From contig WNNJ02002134.1 in the NCBI GenBank assembly GCA_012934845.2, positions 1 to 64,000 of the forward strand: 64,000 nucleotides of DNA, read 5' to 3'. Origin of the DNA: Pomphorhynchus laevis. Its lineage: Eukaryota; Acanthocephala; Palaeacanthocephala; Echinorhynchida; Pomphorhynchidae. The position numbers were made by a program, and so were the translations under genes. Shown in pieces: positions 54,490 through 64,000 of the stretch (its first letter is position 1; every line of letters begins with the position of its first letter). Under the pieces are notes generated by a model. The model was given only the letters and a program-made list of their open reading frames with translations, had not been told where the DNA came from and searched no databases.

Positions 54490-57400
54490 AGAGACCAATC
54501 AAGGCAGGCTATGCTGATTAAACGAGAGACGAAGAGCTTGAGAAACCTTAGACTTTGCTCTGGGGAACGTCCTCTAGAACAGAAGACTAATCCGAGATAA
54601 CCCAAGTGCCCCAGAGGCGCACCTGAGTTTTCCCTTTCAATGACAGATACTGGGCCCGATTCAGGGCCCACCTAGCTCTCTTCAGGATACGTTTAAGTCT
54701 ATTCGGGTCAGCTTTCGCCTACCAATTCACTGTAACGGTGAACCCCAGGTATTTTACTCGACTCGTGAAGATAGGGAGTGGTTGGATAGTCAAAATAGAG
54801 GAGAGCGCAGATAGTGCTAATCTCTTAAGTTTTTGCTTTGTTGCAGGGGCGCCATGAAAGACAATCACTTGCGATTTGACAGAGTTTAAAATAAGATCGG
54901 GCTTGGCTAACTCGTATTTTAATCTAAAAAAGAATCGGCTGATGCCCGAGACCACGTCTTTGCACCTGCGTACAGAGAACATGGATGTGGTATCACCAGC
55001 GTATACCACTAGACGTTGTTCGCGTTTAAATATTTTAAAGAGTTCAATGGAGGCAGCAAGAAACAAGATATGAGAAAGAGAGGATCCTTGAGGCACACCC
55101 GTAATAGGGTAGAACTGGCGCGCATCATAGTCGTCTTAGTATACAACAGTATCTCCACCATGTTAACAATTCTCGCAGGCAACCCAAGGAACCTGAGAGA
55201 AGAGATAACAAAGGTTATGGAGATGCGGTCAAATGCAGCAGAAAAGTCAAGGAAAACAGCCACAACAAGTTGATGACTATTCTCCTGACAAAACTGATGC
55301 ACTTCAACTACTGCTGAATGGACCGAGCGATCTTTGACGACCCCATTGAAACCTTGTGGAATTAAATTTCGCCTACTAAAATGATCGCGAATTGTACGCG
55401 CAGGCGCTTTCTCGTAAATCGACACGAGGGAATTTTGAATCGATATGGGCCGCAGTTCTTTAGGACATAAGACCGGATTGTTCTTTGGTAAAAATATTCG
55501 TCTACTAATGTCAATGCTGGCCACATCGGATGGGGCGGCTAAAGCATTGTGACGACCACTTCTCTTCTTTATTCGGCTGTAAAAAGCTGACAGACACGAG
55601 AAGAGAGTGGAGCGACGAATTTGGAGGTGCCCGAAAGAGACCCTCGGGAGTTAAGGATATCTGTGACAGATAGATCTTTATTTCTAAAGTCTCCCCAAGG
55701 CGGGATTGGTTGAGGTGATTGAGTGGCTCCATAATTATGTAAGGATAGTGACTCCTCCAAAACTTTGTTAAGACCTATTTTACGAATCCAACCCATGGCT
55801 CTATCCTTCCAATCGACAAACTTCTCCTTCTTGAATATCTTCCAGAATGAGGACTAGGCTGAATTAAGGGAAGCGATGCTTGCCCTATCCTTACCCAGTT
55901 GAAATCTATATCTAGTGCTCCAATATTCTTCCGAGAGAACTTGCCTGGCAGAATCAGAGAGATTGAGAAGACAATGCATATACGCTAAGGTCTTGAGTTT
56001 TGTCTGAGTGGGATTGTACAGTGAAACCCCACTCCGTACAGTGGGGTTTCAACAACCACATCTCATGAAGCAGTAATAAGTCGAGGAATGAATTTTTTTA
56101 TGTGCAATAAAAGGTGGGAGACGATCGTTTGTGAATAAGATAACCGTTCCTGGTTCAGCGGAGTGCTGCATTAATCCAACGACAAGTTATGTAGTTAAAG
56201 TCACCGAGTACCATCTCATAGCCGCTATCAATAATCCTATCCGGGAGATAACATTTCTTGTGAATCTTACCTGGACAGATGTAAACATTGGCTAGACTGA
56301 GGCGTGTACTGTTCTTACAGAGTGAAACTACCAAACAAGAAAGGGCTGGACAAGATTAGTTGAGTAGAAGGGACCATCTTAAGGAGCATTTAACTAGGGT
56401 TAAAATACCTTGAAATGAAGATGAGTGAGTAGGGGGTATGTACGGAGTATAGTAGGAACAAATGTGCTTAGGGATGAATCAAGTAATGCCCTGCCGGAGA
56501 CGGATAGAATGCGTCTCCTGAAGGACTATAACATTTGCATCCCTACCAGATAGAAGTTTAAGGGCAGAAACTCCTCCCGAATTCCACTGAAAGATATTCA
56601 GTGAAAAAGATTCACAAGTACTCTGCATTGTGTTAGGTCAGCTGGGCGGGATTGCCTCATTCCTAGACAGAGGTAGGGGCGGAAAGGTTGCCCTTTACGA
56701 TACCAACTCCGTCCTGGGCGAGCACTTGCCCACGGGCAGTGTCTTCATTTCCCGATAAGGAGGCCTTTTTTGCTTTGTACTTAATAGCTTGCCTACCTTT
56801 AGTAAAAGCACGGTATGGGCCGGATTCCCCTTTTCTTAGATTCAGGCACAGTGGCAGTATGAATCACTGGATTAGCATATAACAGGAAAAATGACTCGAA
56901 ATAAGCTGTTCCATTTGTCTGAATATTGACTGTTTATGAGTCTAGTAGATGAAGGATGTCATGTTGTACATTCTACAGCAGGAGTCGGCATAACTTACCG
57001 GAGATTTCGTAGTAGGAGAACATAACTTAAGTATATAGGCCTTAAAGGCCTCACACCTATTCGACCAAGATGGATGCGGACCCTTACAATTAGCACATCG
57101 ATGGGTAGATGAACAATTCCCACCGATGTCAAGGCAATCGTTGGACGAGCAATAACCGCAGGTCTTATCTTTATTGCACATAGACGCCCAGTGTCCCCAT
57201 GCATGACATTGATTGCAATGGGGGAACGTCATGTCGTCATTCGATAGTACGGTAAATTTTAAATTGAAGCCCATAAAAGGGTTACATGCCGTTCTAGCCA
57301 ATATGCCGTTCTAGCCAATATGCCGCTCTAGCCAATATATCGGCAATTTTTGTATGGGCCGAGACAAAAGCTATAGGGATGGCTTGTTCATCCATCCCCT

Positions 57401-57890
57401 TGACAGAACGAAAATTCGATACTATAAACAACACTTTAAAATTGTCAATATCAGATTGCTCCAAGTGTGGGGCAGGTTAGAAACTTTCAACGAAGCCATA
57501 ATAGGCTTTGCAGTAAGGCTCCAAATGATGGAGATATTTTTGTCAAAGTATTCTTTATAGTCATTTGCCAATTCGGGTGAGGCAAACGAAACTTTAATTC
57601 CTGATTCATAATATCTGATCAAATTAAATAGAATTCTGTTATTATATTGTTTAACAAAACTTCGAAGGAATAAATTATAGAGTTTGTGCCTTTCAAAAGG
57701 CTCAGCTAATTTAATGATAACCAAATTTTTCAGCTTAGGTGTGGGGGAAGTAACGCCTTGTCATCGTTATTATTGGTTAACAAAACACTAACCTTAGAAG
57801 CTGAAGTATTCGAAATTTCCTTGGAAATACCTGTGAACTGTGTCACACGCATTCCCAACTCAACTGTAGACTCTGTAACTCGCTACTAAC
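54490..57890 (-). mobile_element. Jockey-like LINE copy 2, ORF1 plus ORF2, broken
   Basis: Same family and order as copy 1. ORF1 57000-57890 with three Cys/His knuckles (CNQCHAWGHWASMC, CGYCSSNDC, CANCKGPHPSWSNRC) and a start region with KALLPPHLS. Endonuclease remnants 56050-56600. Pre-RT 55511-55870. RT 54719-55524 (ELRPISIQNSLVSIYEKAPA, VAVFLDFSAAFDRIS, MPQGSSLSHILFLAAS, VVYAGDTTSMFS; the usual ADD is altered to AGD). VKYLGFTVTVNW ends the core. The ORF1 knuckles are better preserved than in copy 1. More than eight disruptions. Confidence 0.82.
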
Positions 57891-57929
57891 GGTTAATCAT
57901 CCGGATTTATCCTCGTTGTTCGATTGTAT

Positions 57930-60830
57930 GAATTCTCAAAAATCAAATGTCCACAAGTTTCCCTGTACATCTACCAAAGCTGGCCTTTACATACGCTATT
58001 CAAATCTTTTGAGTTTGTTTAACAAGTTAGATTAAATCAAAGCAACAGTACATCATGAAAATCTCGAGATGCTGTTTTTCACGGAAACTTGGTTAAATTG
58101 TAATATTCTGGATTCTGAAATCGGTATTCACGGTTATTTCGCTGTGATCGAAAAATCTCTAGAGGTGGCTGTGTAGCTACTTATATACGCGACAATCTTG
58201 TTTATAACGTAATAGAGTCATGTTATGACGATTATGGAAATGAGCTTTTGTGGATTGATGTGACGGAAGAACGAGGTAAAGTCTATCGCATTTGTATTGT
58301 TTATCGTAGTCCCCGATCAAAAATAACACTCATCATCAAGTCGTTGAAACATCACTGTTCTGGCGATGTGGATATCTTAATCTGCCGAGATCTTTACACT
58401 TCAAATATCGATTGGGTCTCTTATACCGCGATCCAGGAGTGTGATGAAGAATCATCAGCCTTACTGGATGTATTCAATGAGCTCACACACTGTCAGCTTG
58501 TCCATTGTAATACTCATATCCGTAATAAAAGTCATTCCCTGCTAGATTTATGCCTATGTAACAATGATTCTGTCTTTGAGTCATTAAGTTGCAATCCGCC
58601 ATTAGGCTCCAGCGATCACTGCACTTTACGTATCATCCTACCTGGTCATATTTCGCGTAGGGTCAATTTAAAAAAACGATTGGTGTTATGAATGCGGATT
58701 ACGATACAATTAATGAAATGCTGAGCCTAGTAAGATGGGCTTGTGCTTGAACAGTCGGTGTTCATTTGGCCTGGTCGTCCTCCACACAACATTGGTTAAT
58801 CTACTTCACGCCTTTTCCACTTGCGTAACACGTAAACCACAATCCTCCAAAACCAAATGATTTGACAGTGAGTTGAAGCGAGCTGTCAGAGAACGTGATC
58901 ATGCATTCCTACTATTTAAGCGTGAACTCGGATCCTTCAGATTTTATACTACCATTCGCAACAGAGTGACTTCTCTTAAACGTCAGAAGAAACATCAATT
59001 CATTGCTGCCATATGTTCCTTGTCTCGTGTTGATCAAAATAAACTTTTTCAACTACTTAGCAACCGTAAGAGAGTATCTTCGTCAATCAATTGTCTGGTT
59101 GATGGTGAGCGAAAATCCGTTTCTCCTCTTTCCATTGCAAATATCCTTGCCAAGAACTTTTGTCTCACTCGCAATCGATTTTCCCTATGTGGTTATAACA
59201 TTAAGATATGGTTATTTTTCTCTCCAGTACCAGGATTCTAACCTCTACTTTGACCCGCTCGATGTTCTTAATATATTATCAAAGCTATCGGCTAAAAATA
59301 GTTCAGGTCCTGATGGTATTCCTAGTATATAATTACGCAAAGTTGCATCAAATATATATCTTCCGCTTTTTGATATTTACTACTGGTCCTTGAGAACTGG
59401 CATAATCCCATATATGTGGAAGAGAGCATTACTCATTCCAGTTTTCAAAAAGGGGGATAAGGTAAATTCTCAAAATTATCGCCCAATAAGTTTGACGTGT
59501 ATTGCTTGCAAGGTGATGGAGAAACTGATCCGGAGGTATATATCTTCTCATTTGGGCAAATTCAATATTTTGTCTAATAAACAGCGTGGGTTTAGAAAAC
59601 ATCACTCCACTTCAACTAATCTAACATTAGCACGCGAAAGCTGGGCCGGTTTTGTCGAACAGGGGGTGCCGGTTGATGTCGTCTTTATTGATTTGTCCAA
59701 AGCTTTTGATCGGGTCATTCATTCAATTTTACTGTGGAAACTTGAAAATTACGGATTCTCAAAGCACGTTTGTCTCTGGATACGTGAATTCTTGAGTAGA
59801 CGTTCCTTTGCTGCGCGAATTGGTGAGTCTCTTTCTGAACGGTATTATCTCACTCAAGGTGTTCCACAAGGCTGTATCCTTAGTCCCACTTTGTTTAATA
59901 TCTACATCAACGAAATCGCTGGAAATGTTACACGCTAATGCATATTATACGCCGATGACATGAAACAGTGGTGCATTTAATTTCGTGGTTGTTCTAGCTC
60001 TCCGCTACTACAATCAGATTTGGATAAAGTTAGTAGTTGGTGTTCATCCCACGGCTTAGTAATCAATGTTAGTAAATGTTGACGTATGAGAATTGGTCAA
60101 TCCCGCTTACCTTCCCCTTCTTATCAATTCAGCTCAACAGTTATCAAATCAGTAAATCACTTTACTGATCTAGGTGTTGTTATCTCCTCCAATTTAAAAT
60201 CTCATCTTCATTCTTCTGCGATTATTGCAAAATGCCGTAGAATTTTAGGATTTCTTCATCTAACGTTGGACGTCTTGAGCCAAAGGCTTTACGCGTTGTA
60301 TATTCGAGTCTCTTAAAATCACATCTATTCTATGCATCTCACGCGACACATGCTCAACTGAAATCAGAATTGAGTGAATTCGACAACATTTTGAGAAGAG
60401 CCCCGCACTTGGCTCCGGCAACTCGCTCCATTCCTTATCCAGCTAGACTATAGACGTTGAGTATAAGATCTATTAAATGCGATCTGTTGATTGCAGATCT
60501 TACACTAGTGTGGATGTCGCTGCGCGTGCCTAACCATCCGTGTAAGCAGCTGTTCTGTCTTCGTGAATCCTCAATGTTACGTGGACACGAGCTATGTTTG
60601 AAGCATCGCTCAAAGCATCGAACAAATTGCACGACAGTGATGGATCGCGTATGTAAACGATGGAATGGATTATCACCTGGTGTGATCAACAGCTCTTCTG
60701 CTGTACATTTCAAAGAACGCCTAAAGCTTGACCTCGTGAACTCTTGATGTTTTTTTTTCGTTCTTTTTTCTGTTTCTTTTATTCGATGTGATGCTTCCTT
60801 ACGAGCTTCAGCTCCCTTGGAAGTCGACAT
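57930..60830 (+). mobile_element. CR1-like LINE, endonuclease to C-terminus, nearly full ORF2
   Basis: Plus strand. Endonuclease start LFFTETWLNCNILDSEIG (~58070-58140), VYRICIVYRSPRSK, SHSLLDLCLCNND, PPLGSSDHCTLRI (58248-58691). Linker LKRAVRERDHAFLLFKREL (58873-59241) and NSSGPDGIPS (~59300). RT MWKRALLIPVFKKGDKVNSQ, NYRPISLTCIACKVMEKL, VDVVFIDLSKAFDRVIHSIL, TQGVPQGCILSPTLFNIYIN, then YADDMKQW after a frame interruption (59390-59970). C-terminal FTDLGVVISSNLKSHLHS, LRGHELCLKHRSKH and RWNGLSPGVINSSSAVHFKE (60086-60747). About six to eight stops or frame changes; inactive. This is the most complete CR1-like copy in the window. Confidence 0.88.
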
Positions 60831-62248
60831 ATAATAAAAATTGATCCAATCTTGCTGAATTCTGCTTCAAATTTGCTGAAAATAGTGAAATAAGATAAGA
60901 TAAAGATTTTCTTAAATAACAAAACTTTAGTGTAACAACTAAAAAATAAAATAAAAAAGAACTTGTATCGAAAATACAGGAATGAAAAATTTAGCTAATG
61001 AGTCGTGATTAAATTGTGAAATCTTTGATTGCTCCTACGCACTTTTACATTTGAACGATTGCTGCATTTTTACAATTCAAATGCACGCTATTATCCTTGT
61101 TTATCACAATGATGCCACGCGCTTATTATTGTTCATTAAAAAATGCCAAAATTTTAAGAGAAAAAATAATATTGTTTTAAAGAATTATTTGAGCTGGATC
61201 AAAATAAGGGGAAAATTTTATTCAATATTTTCGCTAACCTCTGTTAGTATCCTCAGAATATTAGATACTATAGCATATCCTCAATCGATACTGATCCGTT
61301 AAAAATGCATATTCGTTTGGGTGCTAAACCGTCGCTCGATTCGCTCGCAGAACGACTTTGAATTTTTAAATTTCCCGATGCTACCTCTGTAAGGAACACG
61401 TAAAAACACTTAATCGGAAGTAACTACCATAATTTTACATTAAAAAGTTGATCAAAAAATTTAATTGGATCAATTAAAGTGTTAACTATATAAATATTAA
61501 CAAATACTGTATATATTTATCTATATTAAATACATATATTAATAAATTATTTACTGAGCAATCACAATAAACTGGCATATAACAATATACTTTCTTCAAT
61601 CATATCAATTTAAAATTGTACACTAATATTCAAAAGGCGTTATTTACCTTGTAAATAATTGCATTCACAAGCAATTAAGAAATATATGACGTTTACGTTT
61701 TTAGTAGAGTATAGTCGTGCTATGTACATTGCATTATCAGCGCATACAGTTTATTTTTTAAATGTTATTAATGTCTTAAGATCTACATCTTTGTCCTGAA
61801 TAGTAAAATTAAAGGAAACCAGATAAACGCCTATGTTCAACCACTTAGCTACAGTTCCGCGTCCTTGTTCGCAGAATCGTCGAAAACTTTCGATGTTTGG
61901 TTTTATGCTGTCTAGTATTGTATTACGCACACTCTCAGAGCAGTTGATCTCAGTTGAAGTCGTTGTATTTTACTACCAACAAGGATATGCGTGTGACCAC
62001 ACCTGTCACATTATATTTTTCACAGTTGATAAAGCATGCAATGACAATTGTAAACATGGCAGACACAAAAGGATAGACATCTTTTTACAATATTTTTTAG
62101 AACTACTTTATATATAGTGTTTAGTTTATTTAGATCCACAATAAGCTTTACATATGTCGTCATTTTAAAGGTATGTGGTTTTACAGCTTAATCTCATAAT
62201 TAAGATTATATATAATTTTGCTCTGTATTTTATAAATATTGATTTTGT
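60831..62248. other. Non-coding with one foldback arm
   Basis: 61180-61255 is a left arm of the foldback family (AGCTGGATCAAAATAAGGGG, TTTTCGCTAACCTCTGTTAG). A 94-codon frame at 61833-62117 has no recognisable family and unusual spacing of Cys/His; I do not support it as a gene. The rest is AT-rich. Confidence 0.45.
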
Positions 62249-62570
62249 AAACAGTTTTGTAATTTGATTTTATAAAGCAATTATAAATATACGTTTATAG
62301 TTATTTATAAATATTTATTTATTTATAAATAGCTATAAACAACTATTAATTAAAAACAGTACTTTATAATTCAATTATATAACTGGATTATATAATTGAA
62401 TTATAACTGAATTATATTAAACTGTTTTGTAATTTGATTTTAGAAAGCAATTATAAATATATGTTTATAGTTATTTATAAATGGTTATTTTTTTATAAAT
62501 AGCTATAAACAGCTATAAATTAAAAACAGTACTTTATAATTCAATTATATAACTGGATTATATCACAAAA
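62249..62570. repeat. Two 170-bp direct repeats with an internal hairpin
   Basis: Unit 1 starts ~62249 and unit 2 ~62419 (ACAGTTTTGTAATTTGATTT, ACTTTATAATTCAATTATAT). Each unit contains an inverted pair GTTTATAGTTATTTATAAA / TTTATAAATAGCTATAAAC. Confidence 0.75.
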
Positions 62571-62773
62571 ACAGTTTATATACGCCGATTATAGCAGTCG
62601 TCTATATTTTTTGTCTTTATTTTATAGACTTTTAAAATTGTGAATTTATTATTTTCATCTTAAATACTTTTGTAGTCAATTTTACGGTTTTGCATTTTTA
62701 TTAATTGCTTAATATGATTTTACGATTTGATGTAATTATTCCTTTATAATTTTTCATATATTATTTAATTTCC

Positions 62774-63205
62774 AAAATTTTAAGAATTGCAACAATATGT
62801 AATGATATTGGCTTTCTTCAAAATCATTTAAATAATTTAATAGATACATATTTTTAACTAGGTTACTATAGAAATAACATCAAGCAGAAAATATTAAAAT
62901 ATATAAATCAACACAATAACATTAAAAATAAATTTAAACTCTTAAGTGGCAAATTTTTATGGATGGATAATAAATAACATACTTTGTATTAGAATAAGAT
63001 ACTAGATAGTTTTATCAGAGGAAATACATCATTAGCATGTATTTGGCCCCGCTGCTATGTTGGGTAGAGGAGTTAGGGGTTGAAACCTGATAACATAGCA
63101 GTTTTTCCTCTTATTTAACTATTTAATTTTTATTTTGCATTATTTTTAATTTGCAATATAAAATACGTAGACTCAATTAGCTTATTTAATTGGTTTGTTA
63201 TTTTT
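62774..63205 (+). mobile_element. Penelope-like element 3' end with structured module
   Basis: The last part of the RT (ILRIATICNDIGFLQNHL region to FLWMDNK), then the 3' module (63000-63105) and the distal UTR with ACGTAGACTCAATTAGCTxA also found beside the PLE at 38870. Slightly more diverged than the 14.8-18.6 kb copies and broken. The module keeps the proposed pairings through G-U pairs. Confidence 0.75.
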
Positions 63206-63659
63206 GTTTCTTTACATTTACAAAAATAAAATTTTAATCTGATTGTGTAATTTTAATTTTTGTTTTATTTCACTTTTAGTATTTTAGATAATAATTTAAT
63301 TTTCGTGATTGCCGGATTGGTATTCTTACAATATATGGTTCGGTAGGTAATTAGCCCGATTTTAAATTTTAATAATAAAAATATATAATAATAACTCTTG
63401 GTAGGCTAAAACTTAACAATAAATCTTTGTAAGCTAAGATTTATTAAGTATCTTAAGTAGCTTAGATTTATTATAAATCTTAGCCTTTTTATAAACAATG
63501 CAGATTTTATTATAAATCTTAGCCTTTTTACGTAAAATTTAATTATTTATGTAATTTAATTAAACATATTGTTTAATACATAATTAAATAAGTTTAAAAT
63601 ATTATAAATTGATTAGTAATCAATAACATTCATTTATCATAACATTCTTATATTTGACG
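63206..63659. other. AT-rich, minor direct repeat
   Basis: A TTTATTATAAATCTTAGCC block occurs twice (about 63468-63486 and 63508-63526). Otherwise nothing recognised. Confidence 0.45.
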
Positions 63660-64000
63660 GAATAACTTTTCGGAGTCCTTTATTCAAAATTGTGGTGTTG
63701 CAAGGGGATCCAATAAGCCCTCTGCTTTTTAGTCTTTGTCTCCGATATATCGGCAATAATATAGTAAACGAACGTTAAATCTATCTTATACACTAATGAC
63801 ATAATAAATTTCTTATGTGATCGTGCCAACTTGCAAAGCTCTATAGAACAAACTACACCAATATGGTGATCATGACAATTTAGAAGTCAATATGTCTAAA
63901 CAAAATTTTAAAATTTTGAAAGGATGGTATACTTGCCAAATCAGATGTGCTCTTTTATGTTTCAAAAAAATAAAAGCTATTAGTAGATTTTGTTATCTTA
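63660..64000 (+). mobile_element. LINE reverse-transcriptase fragment, runs off the right edge
   Basis: The plus frame from ~63671: RSPLFKIVVLQGDPISPLLF, SLCLRYIGNNIVNE, then after frame changes HxNDIINFLC, NLEVNMSKQNFKIL and AISRFCYL. It matches the core of non-LTR RTs (GVLQGDPLSPLLF, YADD, VNxxKTKxM, FxYLG). The catalytic ADD is not conserved. The fragment is dead or much diverged, and its 3' half is outside the window. Confidence 0.7.

Noticed and set aside
61833-62117. 94-codon open frame with several Cys and His residues
   Set aside because: No family recognised, no splice context, no neighbouring support; left unannotated.

Overview
This is an AT-rich (roughly 70 %) nuclear window from an animal, most likely an invertebrate. 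The evidence is spliced genes with GT-AG introns, three conserved eukaryotic host genes, and a dense load of non-LTR retrotransposons and Penelope-like elements (PLEs). Host introns fall into two classes: about 47-63 bp, and about 400-1,400 bp plus one of 9.7 kb. I cannot name the phylum with confidence; clade I nematodes, mites and other small invertebrates all remain possible.

Host genes. (1) GAPDH on the plus strand, 727-4305: four exons giving the last 293 residues; the first ~45 residues lie left of the window. (2) A complete 14-exon DDX23/PRP28 spliceosomal DEAD-box helicase on the plus strand, 18885-36894, 720 aa with every splice phase closing. Its second intron (19166-28898) holds an L2/CR1-like LINE, an RTE-like LINE, a LINE tail fragment and several repeat arrays. 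(3) A short proteasome-ubiquitin-receptor gene (RPN13/ADRM1-like, Pru domain only) on the minus strand, 37706-38245, convergent with DDX23. It lacks the DEUBAD half and carries a repeated copy of its own 5' segment at its 3' end.

Layout. 0.7-4.3 kb: GAPDH. 4.6-8.6 kb: identical 539-bp tandem duplication of a LINE tail, then unidentified dispersed repeats. 8.6-14 kb: three minus-strand LINE pieces with a plus-strand LINE fragment nested in one. 14.5-18.6 kb: cluster of PLE copies ending in a conserved, structured 3' module. 18.9-36.9 kb: DDX23. 37.6-45.2 kb: RPN13-like gene, a longer PLE, and two groups of inverted-repeat (MITE/foldback) elements. 45.2-61 kb: a retroelement graveyard with two copies of one Jockey-like LINE, a broken Ty3/Gypsy-type element between them, two CR1-like LINEs in opposite orientation and a LINE tail with an in-frame internal duplication. 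61-64 kb: foldback, short repeats, a PLE 3' end, and a LINE reverse-transcriptase fragment running off the right edge.

The observation most worth a second look is the PLE 3' module, seen in four copies. It can form a 6-bp plus 8-bp H-type pseudoknot, its substitutions keep pairing through G-U wobble, and it contains two words that also occur in hammerhead ribozyme cores but in an order I could not fold as a hammerhead. Also notable are the intronic duplications of a DDX23 exon edge and the rearranged RPN13 gene. Exon and element borders were read by eye; element edges are approximate (tens of bases).
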